Source of the DNA: Tillus elongatus
Lineage: Eukaryota; Arthropoda; Insecta; Coleoptera; Cleridae
DNA: 64,000 bases
Direction of reading: 5' to 3'
Assembly (NCBI GenBank): GCA_964006375.1
Contig: OZ023267.1
Location: forward strand, 15,697,471-15,761,470
The notes beneath the pieces were generated by a model. It made no database searches. It was given only the letters and a program-made list of their open reading frames with translations, and was not told where the DNA came from. Shown piece after piece: positions 20,216 to 31,319 of this stretch (the first letter of the stretch is position 1; every line of letters begins with the position of its first letter). The position numbers were made by a program, and so were the translations under genes.

Positions 20216-23100
20216 GGTACTTCGGCATATATTTTCTTTTAAGCTTAGCTGACTGTCACATGACAAACATGAAAGCATTAGCCGAGGGGGTGTAAAAATA
20301 GCACCACTGAAAATCAAAACGGAATTATCAGGAAATTGCAATCAAACGCAGCGACCGCATATGCACATTCATATCAGAATTTCGATTGCTGTGATTGGAA
20401 ACACATGGTGTGTCGGTGGCAAACACCTAATCAGACTTTGATTTGATTAAAAGGTAATCTGCGAAGGGCTTATGCAGACGCTGAATGTTAGCAGTCATTG
20501 CAGTCAAGGCGGTTGTTCACTTAATTAATACTTGATTACACCTGCAGCTAAATTAACAATCCTTCCCTCAATTTACCAAGGCCATTCTCCTAGTTCCCCA
20601 CGTTTTCGTTGATCACACCTACATTTTATCTTATACAGGTGGTCCATAAGTGTGCCATAGATGCGCAATACTAGATTACTGGCAGTTAAAGAAGTATATT
20701 TAATAAAACTGGCCTTGGTTCTAAATTTAATATTAACACTTCATTGTTTGTGCATAACTTTTTTTATTAAATAATAACTGAAAAATCGGCATATAGAGAG
20801 CGTCCGGTGCTGAATCTATTTTTTTCTCTCTATTTTGACATGTGGTACTGTTAGATAAAAATTATTTTGATTACTTTGTCGCACGTAAGAAAAGTAAATG
20901 GCAAATATCTCGAGAACCATCAACTTTAAAAACACTTATATAGCATAATAGCATTTTATTAAAAAAAGTCTGAACGCAGCAAGTGGTAACGATTACGTTT
21001 CGTTACTGCTTTAATTATTCAAAATAAACCTGTAAGAGACTTAATTAAGAGCCGACAATCCAATATCTGTAAGGTAATTTATGTTTTGATTTCAAAATTA
21101 TTTTCATGAAAAGTCGCTAAATCTTCAAGTACCGTAAACCCCTTTAGTGAATTTCTAATTCGTACGTTAAAATTAATTAAATGTTTTCCATGGAAAACTA
21201 CCTCGCATTATTACTGAACAAATATTTCCAGGAACGAAATAGGCATTCAAAATATACGTTAGCAATGTTCGAGAACAAAATATTGTTTACCTGTAATTGT
21301 CCGGTGATCTCACCCAAGAAAGACCGTTGAATACTTTGCAGAGAATTGGCGGAAAAAACCTTCAACTGTGAACATGGGAGGTGCGACGTCGGGATTTCAC
21401 CACCGATTGGATGTCTCGTTTTATCTCATACGAAGAATGGAGGCAATAACGAGCTCGCGCACAGCCACCAACCGTCACAGTAAGAATTTTTGCGTGCATA
21501 GACTAACAATTTGCAGAGCCCGAGACATTAGCGAACTCTCTGCTGAGTTCATAGAGTGAACACCGTCAGTTTTCGGTGGCTATTAAATTATCTTAAAACA
21601 GGGTTGTAATGTTCTTTATGTTATCTGTACCACCTGGTAATTATTATCAGTGATTGTTCTGAGTGATTCAAGTGATTTTCGAGTTTGATTAAACATCGTA
21701 TTCAGCATGAAAACGGAGCTAACTCGTGGTTCTTTGTTCCGAGCGGTTAACATCTTGCCGTACTTAAAAATAATTCCTGGTTATTATCGAACCTTAAGTA
21801 AATTGGTAGTGAATTTTACTACAGCAAATTCACGTTTTAATTGCGATTCGCAAAGTTTCCATCAAGCGAATTCAGAACATCGACATAGGTGTTAAATGGT
21901 CTTGTAGTATCGTAGCAGTAATATCTACCGGCCCAATAATCTCTGATGAGAAGTCCCAGCCGTTTCCCCCAGTTTTTCCGCTCTTATTGGAGTCTGGAAT
22001 CTGTGTCAGGCACTCATAATTGATGTCACCTGGAAAGCATCTTCACAGGGCCACCAGGTAACTTAATACGAGAAGACTGGTGAGTCTAAACAAATCTTTT
22101 CTCTTGATCAGCGGAATTTTCATGCCGAAATCTAACATCTGAAGTTTTAATAACCTGAACTTTCAAAATCACGTAATCAAGTTTGAGCTTGAAAACAATG
22201 TCAGAGAGGTGCTGTCAGCACAACTATATATTTCCTGTTTCATCTCTAAGATTTTGTTAACTTTTGTAAATTTAAACACACAGTTTTCATTATTTTCTTT
22301 TAAATTGTAATTAGCAAATTTTGTCTGTAAGATACCTAACCTATACATTCTCTTTAATATCTCTTAGTTTTCATAATTATTATAAAAATTTTACGTAAGA
22401 ATATATAAAATAGATTTTCTTTCTTTCTTTTTTTTTTGAGCCTCACTCAAAGAACTGGCCAGTTAATTCACTAGAATTCATAGCAATTGATTGACAAACG
22501 TCAAGTTATTTACCTAATTATTTATGTTTATTTTTATTTTTGAGTGATACCCTAAGTAATTGACAGTAACATTTTAGTAATACACAACTATCTTTATTTT
22601 ATTGTCTTGGCATATGTATGTACACTAATAATTTCCTGTTCTTGAAATTCTTGTTGTGTATTTGATTTTTATTTGTGTGCAATTAATGTTTATTTGAAAT
22701 TTATCAATCTTTTATTTCATTATATTCACTATTACAAAATTTAATTTATATGAATAAATTCAATATTTTGTTACATTAACATGTCTGGTTAATCGAAGAG
22801 AAATTTCTCCCTAGTATCTACTTTTCTTTTGACGTCGGCGCAAACAATTATTTCTTATTAACTATTATCTCGATATCTAAATGGGCAGTGTGCGAAGCAA
22901 ACAAATGAGGATAACGTGAGTATCAAACTATATCCAAATCTGTCAACCTCCTAAAAAGTGCTGCTAATATTAATAAATTTGATAATCTGATAGATAGCTA
23001 CTTTAGGGTAGGGTATTATAGGCAATTATGACCTCACCATTGAGCAGATCTATATCCATCTGAGGTCAATCACCATATATCACGGTTCTTGTGCGTAAAG
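20216..23100. other. No gene recognised
   Basis: About 2.9 kb of AT-rich sequence. A fragment of the R repeat start (GTCTGAACGCAGCAAGTG) lies at 20968-20990. Short ATG frames at 21368-21559 and 21707-21895 have no domain I know. A GC-richer patch around 21360-21560 contains CCGTCAGTTTTCGG, which might be a promoter, but support is thin. Confidence 0.45.
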
Positions 23101-23765
23101 CTTTTCTTTGAAGGCGGTAACAAAGTGCGTTAGAGAAGTGAATTTTCATTGAATTGTTTTTAATAGCAAATATGTCTCGTTAATGCAAGCACCTATCAAT
23201 TTGGTTACCGATATAACTTGTACAGTAGAAACAATGTATGAATATATTTTCCGAACATAATCTTAAAATATTTCCGAAAAAACTGGTTTCCTAGCCAACG
23301 AAACTTAGGTTAATAACAAATTGAGATATTGAAATTGGAAGTATTTAATGAAAATTCGCTACCAAAATGTATTTACTGCGCCTGGATTTTTCTTACAAAT
23401 CTCTATCATATTTCGATGAAAAAAGCAAAAATGCAGTAATATAAGGAATGTTCGAAAAAATTATAAGTATCGCCATTGTGACTGTCGAAATAATTTTATA
23501 AGATGCAGCTGATAACACCCTATAATTAACGTATACAATTTTTTCTCGTATCTTGTATAATAACAATTATATTGAGCTTTACCGTACAAATGCGTCACCA
23601 TGTATATATGCAAACAGATAAAAACTAAAACTAAACCCGGACATGTATTCTGGGGGGCCTAGTTTGCACTTATTTGAAGAAATCTTTTTAAAATTCAAAA
23701 GTCGCGGTCTCCTCATTAACGAATTTTTTAAAAACCAAAATTAGCTAAAAATTATAGATTTTTAA

Positions 23766-26700
23766 CCCTTTAAGTGGCAAAACTGTGGGGCCAAAAATTT
23801 ACCACTTTTTGTACATTATATCTGTCATACACTTAGCAAGTAAGTTTGGAACGGTCTATTAATTTTCCAAAATGCTTCTGTGTTTTTTGAAAAAGGATGG
23901 TCAATATACTTACCAGCATCCACTCATATGTATATTTTTTGTTGGTAAATATTTTTACCACTTTTCCTTTCTATTGTTAGAAATATAAGACACCAAGACC
24001 ATACATATTTTTATTAGCAGCAGGAGACATTTTCACGTTCAACAACATAATGTATAGTAGTTTGGTCATCAATAGATATAATTTCCCTCTCTACACAACT
24101 ACCTACATACATATATTTCCGAAGATGAATGAAAATAGAATGCGCAATGTAGGAAAAGAATGAACAGAGTATACAAACCAAATATATATTCAGATAACGA
24201 TCCAATAAAATGAGAAAATGAATAATACTTTCAACATAATATAAAATATTCAGTCAAAAGTAACACAAAATTCTCTTCGATAATGAAGTTAATAACAAAA
24301 TAAAATGAACATGGTATAGCAATGAGTCAGTAAGTAGTAAAATAAAATTCATATCCTTCGCAAATTACACAAATAATAACTTACAGTAACAATATGATAA
24401 TGAAAATAAAACATTCTTATGTGAATAAAGACATAACTCAACATGAGTTTAATGAACAAAATACTGTCAGAAAGGTCGTTGAAAAGTCATTACGGTAAGA
24501 AATATAGTTCTTATTAAATATAAAAGCAATCATCTTGAGTGAAACGGTATGAAGCAGTTGAGGCAAAGTGCCACTTTACACTTTGAGCATGATATGGCAG
24601 ACCGCTGTTGATGATTACTGGTACTGCAGAAGGCACATCTTTGGTAAGTTGTCTTCTGGGGAAGATGATCCCCGACATTACAAAGTCTTGTTGTGTTCAG
24701 AACAGTCTATCTTCCATCAGGGTTATTGCGTTTTCTCCCTCTACCCATTTGAGAGATTGGGCCTCTTTTGGTTCGACCACAGTAATTTCCTACCAGCTCA
24801 GAGGCAAGTTTTGATCTGAACTCTAAATGTGTAAGGGGTTTTTCCATTGAGTTGCATTCTTTTGCTGTGGTCTTATATAATATATAGCCATTTACTATAG
24901 CTGCGTCCATGCAATAGTAGAATAGTTTCATCCACCATTGACGACTTTTCCAAGCTATGTTGTATGATGAGTGAAGTTGATCAAAATGATCAACCCCACC
25001 CATATACATATTGTAATCTGCAATTGATTGAGGACATTTCACAAGCTTTCTTGAACCATCCTTCTGGGTTCTCAGGACCTGAGTTGTTTCCAAGGGATCG
25101 TGCATTGATGTTACAACAGTGACTGATTTTCTGCCCCTGTCTTTCCATTTAGAAACTCCTATATCTCCTGAACAAACTCCGTCTGATTCACCAATCTTCA
25201 TTCTGCTGTCCTTCTTGAGAATATCTTTTGGAAAGAATTTCCTGGTTTGTCTTATTGTCGCACAGACAAACATATTTTTCTGGAGCAACCAGTTCACCAT
25301 GACAATGGACGAAAAGAAATTGTCAAAATATAGGCAATACCCAAGTCCTTCAAATACTTTACATAATTTTGAAATCACTCGTTCTCCTAAGGATAAATTT
25401 GAATTCTCACTCTGACTAGCACCTTCATACATCGACATTCCAAGACAATACCCCGTCACTGCGCAAGTAACTACCCAAATTTTGAAGCCTCTTTTGATCG
25501 GCTTCATCGGCATGTATTGTTTCATGCTACTCCGACCCTTGAATTTCACCATTGATTCATCGATGGATAAATATCGTGAAGGATGAAATAACAGTTTGAA
25601 CCTCTTATCTAGGAGGTCAAAGAATGGCCTTATTTTATAGAGCCTATCATAATCCTGTTCCCCTTTCTTAGGCATACATTCATTGTTATTGAGATGAATA
25701 TATCTCAATATCTTCAAAAACCTTTTGAGAGGCATAACTTGCTGAATTCTTTTTACCTTGAAATTTTGGTCGTTACTTTAGTACATTTTTATGCTTGGTA
25801 GGTCATGAAATCCCATGATTACTAGGATACCGATAAATGCTAAAAATTCTGTTAATGGTAATCCCAAATCCACGTTATTTTGCGCTGCATAAAGATTGGA
25901 TTCGGCGATAATGTAATTCAGAAATGGTACTGTAAGAATAGACAAGACAATTTGTTTCGGGTTGTCTAAATTCAAATGAGCTCGTCCTGTAATGCCAAAG
26001 TTCCCTTTGAAAGTCGCATTTTCATACTTATCCGGCTTGTGAGATGATCTCTCCCATGTGAAACTCTCATCCCTATCAGAACGATGTGTTGACTGGGCTT
26101 CACTAGTTTCATCGGATTCAGGTACCAGGGAAACATCTGCTGACTCCTGCCATATTCGCGGGGAGAGTTTGGAGATGCTCTCTTCTTCTTCATCGTCGTG
26201 ATGAGTTGAAGCGAATCGGACGCTTCGCCGAGGTTTCTTTGCTGGTGGCTGTATATTCGTTGGTAGCGCATCATCTGCATCCATGTCCCCCTCCTCTTCG
26301 GAATCCTCAGCCATATCATCCGTTACAAACTCTATCAAGTACTCAACATCCTCAGGATTGTTGAGATTGAAGATCTGCTTATTTTCCATTGTATCTGAAA
26401 ATAAAATCAGCAATGAAGCATTCTTCATTGATATCTGATGGCGCAAAACGACTAACGATAAAATATACATTCATGGTTTATGCTATCCTCAATGCAGGTT
26501 ATTGGTAATATATCTTACCAGTTTTACCCTTGTCATCTGTTATTTCGACGAAGCATTTTGAATTACCATGAAAAGGTATCTAATATTATGGCAATTTTAA
26601 TGGGTATCGTGTCTAACGTTTTCATTGTTATACATTCATTGGATTTTGAAAAATAAAAATTCCAATGATTTCGTTTGGCTAGGGGTTAATGGTACAATAA

Positions 26701-27263
26701 TTTACCACTTATTTATTGCTTGAAAATTTTAAAAAAACATCTTATCGAGAAAGATCCGCACAATTCTAATTGCACAAACTCATTATCTGGGATAATGACT
26801 TTACGAAACAATTATTTTGAAACCATAGAACCGCATATAATCCGATAAAAAGACTTTTCAAAACAACATGTTTTCTACAAAACATAACCTCGTTTTTCAT
26901 TTATGCGATTCTAAATGAAATTACAGGTTTATAAATGCAAATTCAATGAACATAACAAAAATAATTATTATTGTTATCAAATACATACCTCGAGAAAGAA
27001 AAAGGCACTCAAACTTTAACTATATCACAAAAAAACTGCACAGCACAATGTTCAACCTGCCGGTGCATTACTGGTGAATAATTTTACCACTTCCTCTTTC
27101 TCATAAGACCCTGGGCGGCAAATATGAAATATGGTAAGAGTCTTTACCGTTAGCAGTTAGAATCAACGTATTCTACTAAACTATGAACAGTACTTGAAAT
27201 CCCATAAGATATTAAGCTCGGAAATGTAAGTGGTAAAAATACTTACCAGAGACCCTTAAAGGG
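23766..27263 (-). mobile_element. piggyBac transposon
   Basis: Flanked by TTAA on both sides (23762-23765 and 27264-27267), the piggyBac target site. Ends begin CCCTTTAAG and its mirror CTTAAAGGG. The core TTACCACTT recurs near both ends: 23799, 23951, 26700, 27085 and, inverted, 27230. One transposase gene of 620 codons lies on the minus strand. 3.5 kb in total. Confidence 0.92.
24530..26389 (-). pseudogene. piggyBac transposase with two stops
   Basis: Single frame from ATG 26387-26389 (MENKQIF) to TGA 24530-24532, 620 codons, normal for the family. An acidic N-terminal region precedes the DDE_Tnp_1_7 catalytic domain: SIDESMVKFKGR, then YFDNFFSS, then GGVDHFDQ supply the expected aspartates. 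The C-terminal Cys-rich domain reads CAFC...CSKC...CLNC. Stops at 25778-25780 (TAA, replacing the Trp seen in relatives near Y-W-S) and 24707-24709 (TAG) cut it into three. The frame is otherwise preserved, so inactivation looks recent. An ATG further upstream in frame (26470) is not needed. Confidence 0.88.
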
Positions 27264-27373
27264 TTAAACCATAAACTTAACTAAAACCACTGCCAAAGTA
27301 CCAAATGAATTTTCTAGAAATATTTTAGTAAAAAGAAGGGCAATGACGGTTAAAGTTGAAACTTACGGGTTTG

Positions 27374-27730
27374 TGTGTGCGTTGTGTTTCTTTAACGTCT
27401 CCCTATTTCAGCGACTATAGATAATCACTGACGCAAGGGAGCAGTTTCACCTTGTTATCCTGGCAACTTTGCCGAACCCCTGACTCTCTGTAAGGAGGAT
27501 ATTGATCTTTAACCTGCCCAACATTGCATAGACACGGAACCGGCGGATTTACGCCCCCTCCGAAGAGCGAAACGTGCAGAAATTAAACTTCCTTAAATGC
27601 AATGCCACAACCTCGGTTTATGGTAATTGTACAGTATGTACTAAAAAGGTGAAAGGAGAACCCTGGCATCGAACCCAGTACCCTGTGGTTTAGAGGCACA
27701 GGTTCTTACCACTGAACTACCAAGGCTCTA
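27374..27730 (-). mobile_element. tRNA-derived SINE nested in R
   Basis: Flanked by 14-bp direct repeats AACTTACGGGTTTG (27360-27373) and AACTTAAGGGTTTG (27731-27744), the signature of LINE-driven insertion. The 5' end (27728 downward on the minus strand) is tRNA-like. The body contains GGTTCCGTGTCTATGCAATG, and the tail contains GTCGCTGAAATAGGG and GTTAAAG, followed by a short CA-rich end. Confidence 0.82.
27658..27728 (-). ncRNA. tRNA-like head of the SINE (Pol III A and B boxes)
   Basis: 71 nt with a seven-pair acceptor stem (GAGCCTT with AGGGTTC, counting G-U), A box TAGTTCAGTGGTAAGA, a CTGTG/CACAG stem and B box GGGTTCGATGCC. The anticodon loop is enlarged and the T stem has a mismatch, so it is a SINE promoter rather than a working tRNA. 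Confidence 0.75.
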
Positions 27731-28085
27731 ACTTAAGGGTTTGCAGAACACTCGTCTTGCGACATTTTCTTTGCATAACCCGTATTCGTTTTAGGTTCTT
27801 TGCCTAAATGTTGACAATTTTGAAGTTTCAAATCGCGACTTTCTTGTTTTGACGAACACCCCTTTAAATGCCTATAATTTTTTCGCCTTTTAACTTACAG
27901 GCCTAAATTTTCGTACATGGTTAACTTCTTATAATACAATGTGAAATATCTATTTTTTCTTTTCATGTATAGTAGCCTTGATAATGGAATAAACTATTGC
28001 GAAAGCTCGGAAGTTAATACAGAGTTTTTATTTTGCAACTGACAGCTATCCCACAACTTTTGAGAAAAAGAGAATATATACATAC

Positions 28086-28089
<4 letters not shown>

Positions 28090-28180
<91 letters not shown>
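28090..28180. repeat. (AT)n microsatellite inside R
   Basis: About 45 AT units at the same relative position as in other R copies, followed by GAAACTGACCCCGCATATG. Confidence 0.97.
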
Positions 28181-28182
<2 letters not shown>

Positions 28183-28362
28183 ACATATAAAGATCGAAAC
28201 TGACCCCGCATATGTGTAGGGGCCTAGTTCGCCAGATCGCCTGTGAAGCGGCTCTCCGAGATGAAAGAGCCAATTAATTAAGGCCGTGACTATTGCCACT
28301 TACACCGCGCCTCAACATTAGGCATGGTATAAATGTTCCACGTAATATTATATATCAAATAA

Positions 28363-28815
28363 GTGCTGCTGCCGGTTCTACACTCTCTATCCTGGACTCC
28401 ATTCAGAAGAGAGCTATACGTCTCATCGGTGACCCTACTCTCACCCAAAGGCTGCATCCCTTGCCCACCGACGTCGTTGGTGACCTTTCTCTCTTTTATA
28501 GATATCTGCACGGGCACTGCTCAGTGGACCTTTCTTCCACAATTCTTCCACCTGCTGCCCCTAACAGATCTACCAGGAGAACAGAGCGAATGCACCCTTT
28601 TACTGTCCAGGTCACCAGACATAGAACATCTTGTTATGCCCGCTCTTTTGTCCCGAGGACTTCCAAGTTGTGGAGTTCCTTGCCGGCACATGTTTTTCGT
28701 TCTCCACCGAACCTTCAAACCTTCAAGTCCAGAATTAACAGGTTGCCTCTTTCCTTCTTCTCGGCACCCACGGTACGATAGTATTTAGGCTGTAAGCCCT
28801 CGTGGTGTGTTGTTG
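28363..28815 (+). mobile_element. LINE copy 2, 5'-truncated
   Basis: The last part of the same LINE as at 19160: AAGSTLSILDSIQKRAIRLIG, DPTLTQRLHPLPTDVVGDL, FYRYLHGHCS, APNRSTRRTERMHPF, then FVPRTSKLWSSLPAHVF and a stop after SAPTVR (about 28781), followed by the shared 3' UTR ending GTTGTTGAAA. The frame is open across about 400 bp here, so this is the best-preserved C-terminus of the family in the window. Confidence 0.85.
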
Positions 28816-29035
28816 AAAGTGCTACGTGCGGTGTGCCCGTAGCAAAAGCTTCAAAAAAGTTCACTGCAATCCATATCACAAGACACAAAATAATAGTTGT
28901 TCCCCGCACGTGACATTAGAGATATGTGAGTAATGCATTATTGGTATTTTACAGTTTATACTACGTTGAGTGTCATATAAACCGACTGCTAATAGATAAA
29001 ACTTACAACACAACCAACCAACCAAGATAACCAAC
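28816..29035. other. No feature recognised
   Basis: Short spacer; CCAA-rich near its end (29010-29040). Confidence 0.5.
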
Positions 29036-29042
29036 CAAGACA

Positions 29043-29206
29043 ACCAACCAACGACGGGACAGACTGCTGTCTACCAGCTCGCATGACAGACAGACAGCTG
29101 TCCTAGGCAGCTTTTAGACAGCCGTCTGTCTGTCATGGCAGCTGTTACATAGCTGTCTCGCTGCCACGACAGCTGTTAGACAGCTATCTGTCCTGTCGTT
29201 GGTTGG
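29043..29206. repeat. Foldback palindrome rich in GACAGCTGTC
   Basis: Outer arms CCAACCAACGACGGGACAGA (29043-29062) and the inverse (29187-29206) pair with one mismatch. Inner arms ATGACAGACAGACAGCTGTC (29083-29102) and the inverse (29117-29136) pair almost perfectly. CAGCTG, itself a palindrome, recurs. The whole 164 bp could fold into a cruciform. Confidence 0.85.
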
Positions 29207-29574
29207 TCATATCTATCACGTGATCAGCATCGAACACGTCTGTGTCGAGATGTCCACTTCTCACAATTTGTTGTAGTGAAAAATGGTCCGTTTCGATTTG
29301 CAGTGACAAAAAATTCCCCAGATATGGAAATATACTGAAACTCAATGTTTTCTTGTGAATGTAAGGTTCTAAATAGACTTTTCAAAAGTATTGTTTCGTT
29401 TTCAAGGTGAATTCAATTTTGTTAGATCTTTTTTGATTTAATGCCAATCAAAACATTCTAAAAGTGGGTGTTTTAAGTTTGTGTATTGGAAAGTGATAGT
29501 AATGTAAAGCTGGATGCATTTTCACCGTAGCTGAAAACGCAGACTGGTTGCGCTCTAATTGCAGCTCGACAACT

Positions 29575-29928
29575 CGTGACAACATACTACCTAGTTCCGC
29601 ACCAAGATGGCGACCCTGTCGTACATCTCACAATGTTCTAGGAGGCTGGCTACCATAACCGTATTATTTTATAGGTGTGTTTTCGCTGTGATTATATAGC
29701 GCACTGACGAGCTCTAATTAGAGCGAAGCCGGTGTAATTACGGTGAGAATACATCAAGCCTTACAAACACTGTCTCTCTATTAGGGCCAGCGCTGATAAA
29801 TTACAAAATTGTTAGTTGGTTGTACACAGTCTCTATCTATAACATTTTGCGTTAACTAGAGCTGTCGTGACAAGATACTACCTGGTTACGCACCGAGATG
29901 GCGACTCTGTCGTACATCTCACAATGTT
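29575..29928. repeat. Direct duplication of about 64 bp, 291 bp apart
   Basis: CGTGACAACATACTACC...GATGGCGACCCTGTCGTACATCTCACAATGTT (29575-29637) recurs with few changes at 29866-29928. The spacer contains the palindrome CTCTAATTAGAG. It could be two monomers of a dispersed repeat. Confidence 0.7.
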
Positions 29929-30633
29929 ATAAATTAATGCATTTTCTCTGCTGCTTTGATTAATCTTGAGCTACCCTCTTATACGCTGAGATATTAGCAG
30001 CGACGCTGTGTAGTTTAAGTTATATAATACCATCTAGAGTACGTGCTGAATAGCATAACAGCCATCTGAAGTGTATATATAATGCTTAAATAGCTTTTGG
30101 ATTAAAGCCACTGCACTTATCCCATAGTCACTCAAACGGATGCATGCTACCTTTTCCCAGATGACAAAAGACAGTTATATGAATTAACCAAGGGAATTGT
30201 ATATGATGCAAGGTATAATAGAACACAGAAATGCTCTCGCAGTGCTAAACCGTCGATTTTGTAAATCACTGAACCGACAACTCGTCTGATTGTCTGTTAA
30301 TTATCTATTTGTATGAAAATTTACTTCATGCGGAAACTTAGCCGATTGTTAGATGAAAATGGGGTGCGAAAATATAATTACTATTCTATGTAATAACACA
30401 AACGTAAAGGTCCCTTGTTCCCAAACTTGCACAATAATATTCTGCTATATATACAGAAGTGAATTAGTTAAATTTACACATGTGTTAAGTGGTTCTACCT
30501 ACTATTTATATAAGTTTTGGGTAATAGGGATTATTGAGCATTTAGTGCCTAATCTTTTGCCAATCTATCTCTCTATTTCTCTCTTTCTCTTTCCTTATAT
30601 ATAAACCGTGGTCTTTTCAACGTATTAGTTCTA

Positions 30634-31310
30634 TACAGTGTGTCCAAGATAAGGAGGGCCACTAGGGGGTCTCCAAAACGGTAGCAGATACAGGCTTGGT
30701 GAAATAAGGGAAAAGATGCGCGCTCAAAAGCCCAACAAAACGGCTGTTAGATATCTCCGGAAATTGTTTTGGCTTTTAAGATATGTTGAAAAATTTGGAT
30801 TTTTTGATTTTATATATAATTTTTTTCTGGCCTTAATGGTGAGCCTACACCAATACCGATGACACTTCGCAACAGAAACTTTTCATTTTATTTAACGTAG
30901 GATTATTAATTTTGGATTCCGAGGGTTCGGCTTTGCGGGACCATCATCAACTTTTTTTTAAACACGACCCTTATTTTCTGATAAATTCTGAAAGCCCTTT
31001 TTATTCCAAATTAAACGATGTGTCGCATTTTGCGGTTTAGAACCATTTTCGTCTTTTTTTCGAACTTAATCAAGAAAATTCCTATTACGGACCTGTACAT
31101 AGCTTTTAAACTTAAGTACTAAACAACTAGCTATATCAGTTAACGCTTTGGAGAATAAATGGATGTGACAATAACCGCATTTGGATTGATTATAACATTA
31201 ATTTTTGACACTTCGTTTCTTATTTAATTTATTGTGTAATAGTTAGTAACTGTTTCTAGTAAATATTGTTTCTAACGAAGAAAAGTTTGACATGTTGACA
31301 GGTTTCATTT
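30634..31310. other. Possible end of another Tc1/mariner-type element
   Basis: TATACAGTGTGTCCAAGATAAGG at 30632 resembles the CAGTGTG ends of elements B and C, but no matching inverted end or transposase is present. The rest is unremarkable. Confidence 0.35.
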
Positions 31311-31319
31311 CATCCAACT

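Larger units (their letters stand above)
23105..28240 (+). mobile_element. R repeat copy carrying nested piggyBac and SINE
   Basis: R sequence is present at 23105-23761, resumes at 27268-27373 and again from 27745 to about 28235. Alignment by eye with the uninterrupted copy at 57285-59062 is continuous across both gaps (for example AATTATA...AAACxATAAACT and then CACTGCCAA / CTACTGCCAA). It begins near AAGTGCGTTAGAGAAGTGAA and ends after its (AT)n array within the CCTAGTTCGC segment. Confidence 0.75.

Noticed and set aside
27658..27728. Functional tRNA gene
   Set aside because: The anticodon loop is enlarged, the T stem is imperfect and the sequence is joined to a SINE body with a target duplication.
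28014..28299. Minus-strand frames with long Tyr-Ile runs (also at 19727, 40076, 41555, 50517, 58703, 60197, 62305)
   Set aside because: These are translations of (AT)n microsatellites.
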